Positions 33,800 to 42,096 of a DNA stretch of 64,000 bases are shown here, one piece after another. Position 1 is the stretch's first letter; the number at the start of each line of letters is the position of its first letter. Both the position numbers and the translations under genes were made by a program. Location of the stretch: NCBI GenBank assembly GCA_963848085.1, contig CAWKCE010000001.1, positions 62,001-126,000 on the forward strand. Reading direction: 5' to 3'. Under the pieces are notes generated by a model. That model was not told where the DNA came from and searched no databases. It was given only the letters and a program-made list of their open reading frames with translations. The DNA comes from CAWKCE01 sp032127035 (lineage in GTDB: Bacteria > Actinomycetota > Actinomycetes > JAHEKZ01).

Positions 33800-34954
33800 A
33801 TGACGGAAGCCAACACACAGTCTGGTGGCGGATCGATCGCAATTCGGGGGTTGCGCAAGGAGTTCGAAGGCGGATCGATTGCCGTCGACGGCATCGATCT
33901 CGACGTCGCCTCTGGCGAGTTCTTCTCGCTCCTCGGGCCCTCCGGGTGTGGCAAGACCACGACGCTCCGCATGCTGGCAGGGTTCGAGCAGCCCACCGAT
34001 GGGCAGATCCTGATCGACGGTACCGATGTCGCGCAGACCCCTCCTCACAAGCGACCGGTCAACACGGTCTTCCAGAGCTACGCGCTCTTCCCGCACATGG
34101 ACGTGTGGAAGAACGTCGAGTACGGCCTGCGGTGGGCCAAGGACGTTCCCAAGGGCGACCGCAAGGGGAAGGTCGACGCTGCGCTTGAGCTGGTCGAGAT
34201 GACCGAGTACGCCAAGCGCCGTCCCAACCAGCTCTCCGGAGGCCAGCAGCAGCGCATCGCCCTGGCGCGTGCCCTGGTGCTCGAGCCATCGGTGCTGCTT
34301 CTCGACGAACCGCTCGGTGCCCTTGACGCCAAGCTCCGCCACTCGCTGCGCGCCCAGCTCACCGAGCTGCAGCGCCGGGTGGGCATCACCTTCGTCTTCG
34401 TCACGCACGACCAGGAAGAGGCGCTTGAGATGTCTGACCGTCTCGCGGTCATGAGCAAGGGCAAGATCATGCAGCTGGGTGCTCCCCGCGAGATCTACCA
34501 GTTCCCCCGCAGTGAGTTCGTGGCCGACTTCCTCGGAGTGGCCAACCTGATGGACGTTCAGGTGGACAGCGGCAGCGGCGGCGTGGGCCGCGTCAAGCTG
34601 GGCGACTTCACCCTCGACGCCCAGATCCCCGAGGGCTTCCAGGCTGGCCCTGGGCGCGCGGTGATTCGCCCCGAGAGCCTTCACCTCGAAGAGGGCGAGC
34701 TCAGCGGAGACAACCGGCTGCCCGCCATGGTTGAGCGGGTTGTCTACCTGGGCTCCACATCGCAGGTGTTCGTGCGACTCCCGAACGGTACGAGCGTTCA
34801 GTCGCTCGTCACCAACGCCGTGCACGAAGAGCCGTGGAGCTCCGGCGACCCGTGTCGCGTCCGGATGCCGGCTGAGTCGCTGCATGTCCTGGAGCACTCC
34901 GAGGAGCACGCCTGGAGCGATGCCGACGCCGGCGCCGCGGCAAAAGCTGGCTGA
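33800..34954 (+). CDS. Polyamine-type ABC transporter, ATP-binding subunit
   Basis: A 384-residue PotA-like ATPase. Walker A is GPSGCGKTTT, the Q-loop FQSYALFPH, signature LSGGQQQR, Walker B VLLLDEPLGALDAK, H-loop VTHDQEE. The C-terminal 120 residues form the TOBE/MOP regulatory domain (GRAVIRPESLHLEEGEL). It powers the membrane subunits encoded on the opposite strand just downstream (35034-36946). The genes are convergent and not in one operon, which is unusual. The ATG follows a leaderless TAGACT box; the TetR-type motif lies 40-60 bp upstream. Substrate probably a polyamine or another small amine. Confidence 0.93.
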   Translation: MTEANTQSGGGSIAIRGLRKEFEGGSIAVDGIDLDVASGEFFSLLGPSGCGKTTTLRMLAGFEQPTDGQILIDGTDVAQTPPHKRPVNTVFQSYALFPHMDVWKNVEYGLRWAKDVPKGDRKGKVDAALELVEMTEYAKRRPNQLSGGQQQRIALARALVLEPSVLLLDEPLGALDAKLRHSLRAQLTELQRRVGITFVFVTHDQEEALEMSDRLAVMSKGKIMQLGAPREIYQFPRSEFVADFLGVANLMDVQVDSGSGGVGRVKLGDFTLDAQIPEGFQAGPGRAVIRPESLHLEEGELSGDNRLPAMVERVVYLGSTSQVFVRLPNGTSVQSLVTNAVHEEPWSSGDPCRVRMPAESLHVLEHSEEHAWSDADAGAAAKAG

Positions 34955-34981
34955 ACGACTCCCGAGTTCGCAACGTTCCGG

Positions 34982-35000
34982 GGTGCCTCGCTCAGGCACC
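34982..35000. terminator. Two-way hairpin between convergent transporter genes
   Basis: GGTGCCT-CGCTC-AGGCACC is a 7-bp stem between the ATPase gene and the convergent permease gene. It could stop transcription in both directions. Confidence 0.45.
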
Positions 35001-35033
35001 GCCATGATCCGCTTTCCGAAGGTGTTCGGGCTG

Positions 35034-36032
35034 CTACATCTCGACGCCGGCTAGGTCGTCGAGTGCGGACCCCTTCTCACCCTTACGACGCAGTCGGAGC
35101 ACCACATACGTGAGCACCAACGCCGTCAGGGTGCCAATGAGCAAGATCGTCGCCAGGGCGTTGAGCGCCGGTGAAGGGGCGGCCTTGACAGCGCTGTACA
35201 GCAGGACCGGAACGGTGATCTGGCTGGCATCGCCGAACAGGAAGTTGCTGACCACGAAGTCGTCAAGAGATGCAGCGAACGTGATCATGGCAGACGCGAA
35301 GATGGCCGGGACCAGCATGGGGAGCAGCACCGTTCGGATGGCCTGCATGCGCGTCGCGCCGAGATCCTGGGCGGCCGTCTCGAACTCGTTGCCGATACTC
35401 ACCAGGCGGCCACGCACGATCACCAGGATGAACGAGATCGAGAACGTGACGTGACCGAGGATCAGAGCATTGCGGCCCAGCCCGATCTGTGTGTAGAGGG
35501 TGGTGATCACCAGGTAGATGGCCGAACCCAGGACCAGCTCGGGAGTGACGAGCGGGAACAGCGAGACGGCGTTGGCGGCATTGCTGGTACGTGAGCGCCA
35601 GCGGGTGAGTCCAAGCGCAAGCGCCGTACCGATGGGGACGGCGATGAGGGTCGTGATGAGGCCCAGCGTCAAAGTGTTCTGCAACGCCGTCAGCAGCGCA
35701 TCGTCGGCACCGGCACCGAAGACCGACGAGCCCTCGGTGAGGGACCCCACCTCAGTGCCGCAGCAGTACCACGCGGTGGTGAAGCCGTTCCACGAGCTGC
35801 GGGAGCGGGAGTCGTTGAAGGAGAACTGGATGGCGATCAGGACCGGCACCAGACTCCACAAGATGTAGAGCCAGGTGACGGTTGCGAGCACGTAGGGGCG
35901 ACGCCATGGGTTGCGCCAGGGCGGTACGAACCCCTTCTTCACGGGCTTGACAGATGCCGGGGGCGGTACATACCGGCCCTTGTCGTCCCAGGTCTTCTCT
36001 GCCCCCGGTGCGTCGATTCCGATGGTCGTCAT
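35034..36032 (-). CDS. Polyamine-type ABC transporter permease (PotC-like)
   Basis: A 332-residue permease, third gene of the binding protein-permease-permease operon. About 45 cytoplasmic residues precede the first helix (VTWLYILWSLVPVLIAIQFS). Further helices surround the EAA loop EFETAAQDLGATRMQAIRTV, which docks on the ATPase. GGGAGG precedes the ATG, and a 4-bp ATGA overlap couples it to the upstream permease. An inserted loop with paired cysteines (WYCCGTEVGS) between helices 1 and 2 is unusual for PotC. It forms a heterodimer with the PotB-like protein. Confidence 0.92.
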   Translation of the reverse strand: MTTIGIDAPGAEKTWDDKGRYVPPPASVKPVKKGFVPPWRNPWRRPYVLATVTWLYILWSLVPVLIAIQFSFNDSRSRSSWNGFTTAWYCCGTEVGSLTEGSSVFGAGADDALLTALQNTLTLGLITTLIAVPIGTALALGLTRWRSRTSNAANAVSLFPLVTPELVLGSAIYLVITTLYTQIGLGRNALILGHVTFSISFILVIVRGRLVSIGNEFETAAQDLGATRMQAIRTVLLPMLVPAIFASAMITFAASLDDFVVSNFLFGDASQITVPVLLYSAVKAAPSPALNALATILLIGTLTALVLTYVVLRLRRKGEKGSALDDLAGVEM

Positions 36033-36946
36033 CGAGCCTCCCGGGATGCCCGAATGGTCAGGATCAGGTAGTAGGCCATGAAGACCAGCAGCACCGCCGA
36101 CAGCAGCAGCACCAGACTGGCCCCCTGACCGCGCGAGAAGCCGCTCTGGATCGACTCCTCGATCGAGTTGCCGATCATGACCGTGGTCGGAGAGTTCGAC
36201 ACCAGCGTGTTCGTGTAGTAGTCACCGAACATCGGCAGAGCGGTGATCACCATCGCGGTGATCACGCCAATCCGACTGAGTGGAAGCGTGACGCGGAAGA
36301 AGGTCCGAAAGCCGTTGGCACCCAGGTCGCGCGAGGCCTCAATGAGATGCTGGTCGATACGGTCGAGGTAGGCGTACAGCGGGACGATGAAGAACGGCAG
36401 GTATCCGTACACAAGGGCAATGACGACGACGTACCACTGCCCCCCGAGCCAGTCCACCTTGGCGAAGCCAAAGGACCGGACGATGTCGTTGGCGTACCCC
36501 TCGTCGCCGAGGATGCCCACCCAGGCGAGCATGCGGGTGAGGTAATTGATCCACCATGGAGCCAGGATGAGCGCGAGTAGCAGGCCGCGGTTCCCGCGGG
36601 CAAGACGAGCCACGTAGTAGGCAACGGGATACCCGATCAGAACACAGAGCGTCATCGCGACCGCGGTGTAACCGAACGTGTGCTGCCATGCCGAGCGGTA
36701 GGTACCGGTGACCGACTGGTCGATCACCTGCCCCATGACCGTGAAGTCCCACTCGAGGGGGTTCCAGGCCGGGATGGGCTGGCCGAGAATGTTGAGTTGG
36801 CTCGAGAACGCGACCGCCATGATCCCGTAGAAGGGGACGACGAACAGCACAAGCAGCCAAGTCGTGCCGGGTATGGCGAGGGAGGGCCAGAGGAAACGCG
36901 TTGCCGCGTCTTTCCGGCCCCCCGCCGTTGCCTCAGCTACCGCCAC
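36029..36946 (-). CDS. Polyamine-type ABC transporter permease (PotB-like)
   Basis: A 305-residue inner-membrane permease with six predicted helices, starting with FLWPSLAIPGTTWLLVLFVV. The EAA loop reads HLIEASRDLGANGFRTFFRV, which fits the family, and is followed by TLPLSRIGVITAMVI. GTG at 36946 overlaps the end of the binding-protein gene by 14 bp and is preferred over the longer start at 36985. It pairs with the downstream PotC-like subunit. The family imports spermidine, putrescine or related amines. Confidence 0.92.
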   Translation of the reverse strand: MAVAEATAGGRKDAATRFLWPSLAIPGTTWLLVLFVVPFYGIMAVAFSSQLNILGQPIPAWNPLEWDFTVMGQVIDQSVTGTYRSAWQHTFGYTAVAMTLCVLIGYPVAYYVARLARGNRGLLLALILAPWWINYLTRMLAWVGILGDEGYANDIVRSFGFAKVDWLGGQWYVVVIALVYGYLPFFIVPLYAYLDRIDQHLIEASRDLGANGFRTFFRVTLPLSRIGVITAMVITALPMFGDYYTNTLVSNSPTTVMIGNSIEESIQSGFSRGQGASLVLLLSAVLLVFMAYYLILTIRASREAR

Positions 36947-38204
36947 TCTGGAACTCCTGGAAGGCCGCGAGGTAGAGGTTCTCAACCGCCGGTGTCTGCT
37001 CGAAGAACTTGATTCCGGACTCGAAGTCTTCCGGAACCACGACAGCTGACATCAGGTTTTCGGTGATGTAGCCCCCATCGATGAGGTACTCGGCGTTCAG
37101 CTTGGTGAGCGGTGGCTGGTAGCCGTTCCAGTTGAAGTTCTTCTCAGCGATCTGGTTGTCGAGCAGGTCGTTGATGAAGGCGTGGGCCAACACCGGGCTC
37201 GGCGACGACTTCGGGATACAGATGTTGTCGTTGCCGATGACGACGTCTGCCTTCGCCTCCGGTACCCAGTACCCGAGATCATCGGTCGTGGCGCCTTGGG
37301 CCAGGTACCACCGGGCGGCGATCATGTCGCCCGACCATGCCTGGTGCACGGTGAACTTGCCGTTGGCGATCGTCTCGTACTGAGTGATGTCGACCTTGAC
37401 ACCAAGCGGGATTAGCTTGTTGAGCTCATCCTTCGCGGCGTTGATCAGCTCGGGGTCGCCAGTGTTGATGTCACGAGTGATGCCCCATGCCAGCATGGCC
37501 ATGCCGAGTGCCTCACCTGCGTCGTCGAGCACGCCCATCTTGCCCGAGTACTCAGGGTTCCAGAGCATCTGGTAGCCCTCAGACGGGTCGCTCACGCGGT
37601 CTGAGCGGTAGCCGATCCCGGTGGTGTACACGGTGTAGGGGACGCTGTACTGCGAGCCTTGGTCGTACCACGGGTCCTGGTACTCAGGCCAGGCGTTCTG
37701 CAGGTTGGGCAGGTACGAATGCTGGAAAGGCTGGAGCAGCTGTCCGTAGACCATGCGGCTCATCACGCTCGGGCCTGGGAAGACCACGTCGAACTCTGCC
37801 CCAGGGGCGCTGATCTTGGTCAGCATCTCGTCGTAGTTGTTGTAGGGCGTCACCTCGACCGTGGCGCCGTACTTCTTCTTGAAGTCCTTCTTGACACCGG
37901 GGGCCATGTAGTCGGCGTAGTTCAGGACCCGCAGCGCGGCGACCTTCTCGGGCTCCTGCCCGGCCGCGATCGGCTGGTTGTCGTCAAAGATCGGCAGCTT
38001 GACCGGGTCGTCAGGTCGTGCCAGCGGGTAGGAGCCCGCAGTGCCGCCGGCCGTGCCGCTGTCGCCCCCGCACGCTGCCAGGAGGCTGGACCCGCCGGTG
38101 GCTCCCAGCGCCAGGGCGAGCGAGCCACCGAGGAACGACCGCCGGTTCACCTGCGACGTCGCACTGAGGCGCTCCTTGGGATGACGGTTGGTGTACCGGG
38201 TCAT
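36933..38204 (-). CDS. Polyamine-type ABC transporter substrate-binding protein
   Basis: A 423-residue spermidine/putrescine-binding-like protein (PotD/SBP-bac-8 type). It has both a twin-arginine signal (NRRSFLGGSLALALG) and a lipobox, LLAAC, so it is probably exported by Tat and lipid-anchored. The fold is seen in LRVLNYADYMAPG, DVVFPGPSVMSRMVYG and the ligand-site aromatic stretch QAWSGDMIAARWYLA. ATG at 38204 has AGGAGG at 8 bases, better than an earlier start. It is the first gene of the minus-strand transporter operon, divergent from the FAD oxidoreductase across the copy B operator motif. Confidence 0.93.
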   Translation of the reverse strand: MTRYTNRHPKERLSATSQVNRRSFLGGSLALALGATGGSSLLAACGGDSGTAGGTAGSYPLARPDDPVKLPIFDDNQPIAAGQEPEKVAALRVLNYADYMAPGVKKDFKKKYGATVEVTPYNNYDEMLTKISAPGAEFDVVFPGPSVMSRMVYGQLLQPFQHSYLPNLQNAWPEYQDPWYDQGSQYSVPYTVYTTGIGYRSDRVSDPSEGYQMLWNPEYSGKMGVLDDAGEALGMAMLAWGITRDINTGDPELINAAKDELNKLIPLGVKVDITQYETIANGKFTVHQAWSGDMIAARWYLAQGATTDDLGYWVPEAKADVVIGNDNICIPKSSPSPVLAHAFINDLLDNQIAEKNFNWNGYQPPLTKLNAEYLIDGGYITENLMSAVVVPEDFESGIKFFEQTPAVENLYLAAFQEFQSGGS

Positions 38205-38328
38205 GGATGAGCCCTCCTGGTCGCGGCAGTCCCTCGGGCCGGCTGGTGCGGCCGTTCCCATCGTGCCGGGTCGTGGGGGTCCTGTCCCGCTCTTCCGGGA
38301 GGTTGTTCCCGAACCGCGACCCGATCGA

Positions 38329-38360
38329 GACTTGCTCAACTGACTGGTCGATCAGTTAGT
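38329..38360. promoter_or_regulatory. TetR-operator-like motif, copy B
   Basis: GACTTGCT (38329-38336) and TCAGTTAGT (38352-38360) bracket an inverted repeat AACTGA-N8-TCAGTT (38338-38357). The right block overlaps a TAGTCT -10 candidate reading toward the oxidoreductase. It sits between two divergent units and shares both blocks with copy A near the TetR gene. Confidence 0.65.
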
Positions 38361-38431
38361 CTGGCGGAGATTCGGCCTGAGTCAAGCCTTCCCCGCTTTC
38401 TCGGGCCAGCCCGGCCCGAGAGGTGATTCCC

Positions 38432-40060
38432 GTGCAGAACCGGTACGACGCGATCATTGTCGGCGGCGGACACAACGGACTGGTCGCCGCGGCCTATCTC
38501 GCCCGGGCCGGACTACGACCCCTGGTGCTGGAGGCCCGCAGCAAGGTCGGCGGCGCGGCCACGACGGAGACGCCGTGGGGCCCCGACTACAAGATGACCT
38601 CGCTGGCCTACGTCATGAGCCTGATGCCCCAGGAGATCATCCGCGACCTGCGGCTGAAGGACTTCGGCTACGAGGTCATCCCCATGGGTCCCAGCTACCT
38701 CCCGCTCCCGGACGGGAAACGCTCCCTCACCCTCAGCGGCGACCCGGACGCCGACCACGAGCAGCTGAGCCAGTTCTCCACCAAGGATGCCGCGGCATAC
38801 CCGAAGTACTCGGCGTGGCTGAAGAACATCGCCGACACGCTTCACCCCCTGCTCCTCCAGCAGCCACCCAAGGTCGGGTCACGGCGACCGATGGACCTGC
38901 TGGGGCAGGCGAAACTGGCCTGGGGCATGCGCGACCTCGACGTCCGGGGTTCGGCCGACGTGACGCGACTGTTCACGATGAGCATCGCGGACCTGCTCGA
39001 CGACTGGTTCGAGTCGCCCGAGGTCAAGGGCCTGATGTGCGTGAACGGCATCATCGGCACCTGGGCCGGCCCCTACGAGCCCGGCACCGCCTACGTGATG
39101 ATGCACCACACCATCGGCGACGCCGGGGACGGCGCCATGACCGGGAACTTCGGCTCCTGGGGGTACCCGATCGGCGGCATGGGCGCGGTGTCCCGGGCCA
39201 TCGCGGACTCGGCGGAGTCCTTCGGTGCCGAGATCAAGGTCGACGCGCCGGTGGCCAAGATCCTGACCCGGAACGGGCGGGCATACGGCGTCGCGCTGGC
39301 CGACGGCACCGAGTTCCTCGCCGAGACCGTCGTGGCCGCCACCCACCCCAAGATCACCTTCCTGGACCAGATCGACCGCCAGGAGCTGCCCGACGACTTC
39401 GTTCGAGACATCGAGCGCTGGCGCAGCCGCAGCGGGATGGTCAAGGTGAACGTTGCCCTCGACAGCCTGCCCGAGTTCAGCGCCGACCCCGATCTGCCGT
39501 CGGTGGTCTACTCCGGGGCGATCGAGATCTCCTCGACGATGGACTACGTCGAGCGGGCTTTCGTCGACGCCCGGGAGGGTCGTGGTGCGCACCATCCCTT
39601 CAGCGACAGCGTGATCCCGTCCACGGTCGACCCGAGCCTTGCCCCGGAGGGCCACCACGTCATGTCGATGTTCACCCAGTGGGTTCCTCACACCTGGGCG
39701 GACGACCCCCGGCCGGACGAGCTGGAGGCCTACGCGGACCGCGTCATCGAGCAGTACGAGCAGGTCGCACCGGGGTTCACCGACAAGATCCTCCACCGTC
39801 AGGTCATCGGGCCCCACGAGATGCAGACCGAGTACCACCTGGTCGGCGGCAACATGACCCACGGCGAGCTGTCGGTCGACCAGCTCTTCCACATGAGGCC
39901 AGCCCCCGGGTACGCCGACTTCACGACCCCGATCTCGGGGCTGTACCAGTCGTCGTCCGCGACGCACGGCGGGGGCGGCGTGACCGGTATTGCCGGGTTC
40001 CAGGCCAGCCAACGCGTTCTCCACGACCGGAAGCGACGCGGCCTTCGCCGCTCGAGCTGA
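38432..40060 (+). CDS. FAD-dependent oxidoreductase, phytoene-dehydrogenase-like (PYROXD2 type)
   Basis: A 542-residue flavoprotein. The dinucleotide motif is DAIIVGGGHNGLVAAAYLAR, followed by LVLEARSKVGGAATT; the C-terminal FAD-binding region GLYQSSSATHGGGGVTG resembles CrtI/PYROXD2 relatives. No carotenoid genes are near, so oxidation of an amine or related compound is as likely as a carotenoid role. Start is the GTG at 38432 with GAGAGG at 8 bases. The next gene, a Rieske oxygenase, begins 13 bp after its stop, implying one operon. It is divergent from the polyamine-type binding-protein gene. Confidence 0.9.
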   Translation: MQNRYDAIIVGGGHNGLVAAAYLARAGLRPLVLEARSKVGGAATTETPWGPDYKMTSLAYVMSLMPQEIIRDLRLKDFGYEVIPMGPSYLPLPDGKRSLTLSGDPDADHEQLSQFSTKDAAAYPKYSAWLKNIADTLHPLLLQQPPKVGSRRPMDLLGQAKLAWGMRDLDVRGSADVTRLFTMSIADLLDDWFESPEVKGLMCVNGIIGTWAGPYEPGTAYVMMHHTIGDAGDGAMTGNFGSWGYPIGGMGAVSRAIADSAESFGAEIKVDAPVAKILTRNGRAYGVALADGTEFLAETVVAATHPKITFLDQIDRQELPDDFVRDIERWRSRSGMVKVNVALDSLPEFSADPDLPSVVYSGAIEISSTMDYVERAFVDAREGRGAHHPFSDSVIPSTVDPSLAPEGHHVMSMFTQWVPHTWADDPRPDELEAYADRVIEQYEQVAPGFTDKILHRQVIGPHEMQTEYHLVGGNMTHGELSVDQLFHMRPAPGYADFTTPISGLYQSSSATHGGGGVTGIAGFQASQRVLHDRKRRGLRRSS

Positions 40061-40073
40061 GGGGGCGGCGGCG

Positions 40074-41267
40074 ATGGGCGTACCAGCACCCGAGGCCACG
40101 GAGCTCACTGCCGACGCTCTGCGGGCCTGCATGGAGGGGACAGGAACGATGCTCCCGGCCGCTGCCTATGTCGGCCAGGACGTGCTCGCGTGGGAGAACC
40201 GCAGCTTCTTCGAGGCGGGATGGGTCTGTGTCGGCCGCTCCGGCGACCTGGGCCAGCCGGGGGCGCGAAGAGCAGTTGCCATCGGCGACGACGCAGTCGT
40301 GCTCGTCCGCGGCAAGGATGGTGAGCTCCGAGCCTTCTACAACACCTGCCGCCATCGAGGACACGAGCTGATGCCGTGCGGCTCGCAGGCACAGGGTTCG
40401 TTCATCCGCTGCCCCTACCACGCGTGGGTCTACGACACCCAGGGTCGGCTCCACGGCGTGCCACCCACGCACCAGGGCGACGTGAAGGACACCAGCGCCT
40501 TCGGCCTGGTTCCGGCCCGCGTCGCGGAGTGGCAGGGGTTCGTCTTCGTGAACGTCAGCGGCGACGCGCCGACCTTGGACGCCTACCTGTCCGGCCTCGA
40601 CTCCGTCGCCGACCCGTACGACCTGGCGGGGCTTCGCCTCGGCGACAGCCACGAGTACGAGATCGCAGCGAACTGGAAGCTCGTGGTGGAGAACTACGAC
40701 GAGTGCTTCCACTGCCCATCCATCCATCCCGAGCTGTGCACGGTGTCGGACCCGGAGAGCGGGGTCGACGTCACCGGGGACGGGTTGTGGATCGGCGGGA
40801 CGATGCTTCTGCGTGACGGCGTGGAGACCATGTCCCTGGACGGGCGCAGCGGAGGGGTTCTCTTCCCCGAGCTGTCCCCGGTGCAGCAGCGCGACATCGT
40901 GTACCTCCATGTGTTTCCGAACCTGCTCATCAGCCTGCACCCGGACTACGTGATGACGCACCGCATGACGGCTCTGGCGCCGGACCGAACGTGGATCGAG
41001 TGTCAGTGGCTGTTCCCCGAGCGGGCGTGGGAGCGGCCGGGTTTCGACCCGGCCTACGCCGTGGACTTCTGGGACATCACCAACCGGCAGGACTGGTCCG
41101 CGTGCGAGAGCGTGCAGCGCGGCGCCACGAGCCGTGGCTACCGTCCCGGGCCGTTCTCCTCGGACTTCGAGTACATGGTCAAGTCGTTCGTGGACATGAC
41201 CGCTCGCGCGTACCTGGCGGGCGGACTTCCGCGGGTGACACCGGCTGCCGCGACTGTCGAGGTCTGA
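40074..41267 (+). CDS. Rieske aromatic-ring-hydroxylating / amine oxygenase, alpha subunit
   Basis: A 397-residue Rieske non-heme iron oxygenase. The [2Fe-2S] ligands are C92-x-H94 in CRHRGHEL and C113-P-Y-H116 in CPYHAWVYD. The mononuclear iron motif is VVENYDECFHCPSIHPEL, with His213 and His218. The ENYDECFHC form is shared with glycine betaine and carnitine-type oxygenases as well as aromatic ones. A reductase is not adjacent. It follows the FAD oxidoreductase by 13 bp and precedes a cyclase-family gene, and a polyamine-type transporter lies upstream, pointing to an amine-like substrate (inference). Confidence 0.92.
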   Translation: MGVPAPEATELTADALRACMEGTGTMLPAAAYVGQDVLAWENRSFFEAGWVCVGRSGDLGQPGARRAVAIGDDAVVLVRGKDGELRAFYNTCRHRGHELMPCGSQAQGSFIRCPYHAWVYDTQGRLHGVPPTHQGDVKDTSAFGLVPARVAEWQGFVFVNVSGDAPTLDAYLSGLDSVADPYDLAGLRLGDSHEYEIAANWKLVVENYDECFHCPSIHPELCTVSDPESGVDVTGDGLWIGGTMLLRDGVETMSLDGRSGGVLFPELSPVQQRDIVYLHVFPNLLISLHPDYVMTHRMTALAPDRTWIECQWLFPERAWERPGFDPAYAVDFWDITNRQDWSACESVQRGATSRGYRPGPFSSDFEYMVKSFVDMTARAYLAGGLPRVTPAAATVEV

Positions 41268-41315
41268 TCACTGGGCGCGCTGGCTCCGCCCAACCGTCCG
41301 GACCACACTGGGCCC

Positions 41316-42026
41316 ATGCTGACGGGTTTCCGCGTGGTCGACCTGACAGCCGAGCTGTCCTCGGACACCGTGATGTGGCCCGGAGGTGACCCACCCCGGG
41401 CGGTCGTCACCGACGAGCATGAGCGCGACGGTTCCTTCGGCCGCGAGGTCACCCTCGACGAGCACAGCGGCACCCACTTCGACGCCCCCGTCCACTTCGC
41501 CCCTGGGGCACAGACGGTTTCCGAGGTGCCAGCCGACCAGCTCGTCCTTCCGCTTCATGTCATCGACATCAGCGCCCACGCCGCCCGTGACCCCGACACT
41601 GAGCTCACGGTGGCGGAGGTCGAGGACCATGAGAGTCACTTCGGAGAGATTGCACCGGGTGCGGCGGTGTTCCTTCGCACCGGCTGGGACCTCCGCGCGG
41701 GAAACGTCGAGCAGTACACCGGCCCTCCCGGCCAGCTTCGGTTTCCAGGATTCGGACTCTCCTCGGCGCGGCTGCTCGTCGACGGCCGCGGCGTGCTTGG
41801 GCTCGGGATCGACACGCTGGGGATCGACCCTGGCTTCGCCACGGACTTCCCCGTCCACCGCGACGTGTCCTTGCCTCGCGGAGTGTGGCACCTGGAGAAC
41901 CTGGTCGGCCTTGGAGCCGTCCCACCGGTCGGCGCCTGGGTCTTCGTCGGTGTGCCGAAGCTGGCGGGTGCGTCCGGCTTCCCGGCCCGCGTCCTGGCGC
42001 TCGTGCCACCGGACACGCTCACCTAA
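41316..42026 (+). CDS. Cyclase-family protein (kynurenine formamidase-like)
   Basis: A 236-residue hydrolase of the Cyclase (PF04199) family, which includes bacterial kynurenine formamidase. The metal-binding signature is HSGTHFDAPVHFAPG, and VFLRTGWD and LGIDTLGIDPG are further conserved blocks. It probably hydrolyses an amide or lactone product from the upstream Rieske oxygenase. No Shine-Dalgarno is visible; CACACT lies 6 bases before the ATG, which could be a -10 box of a leaderless message. The 42-bp gap after the Rieske gene is compatible with an operon. Confidence 0.88.
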   Translation: MLTGFRVVDLTAELSSDTVMWPGGDPPRAVVTDEHERDGSFGREVTLDEHSGTHFDAPVHFAPGAQTVSEVPADQLVLPLHVIDISAHAARDPDTELTVAEVEDHESHFGEIAPGAAVFLRTGWDLRAGNVEQYTGPPGQLRFPGFGLSSARLLVDGRGVLGLGIDTLGIDPGFATDFPVHRDVSLPRGVWHLENLVGLGAVPPVGAWVFVGVPKLAGASGFPARVLALVPPDTLT

Positions 42027-42096
42027 CCCCCGTTGATCGTGGCCGCGATGAGGGTCCCGCCCCCGTCACACCGTCGTCGGCGCGGGGTTCGACGAG

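Noticed and set aside
38432..40060. Carotenoid desaturase that could feed the heliorhodopsin with retinal
   Set aside because: The oxidoreductase is CrtI-like only at family level and resembles PYROXD2; no crtB or crtY or retinal dioxygenase is near, and it is operonic with a Rieske oxygenase.
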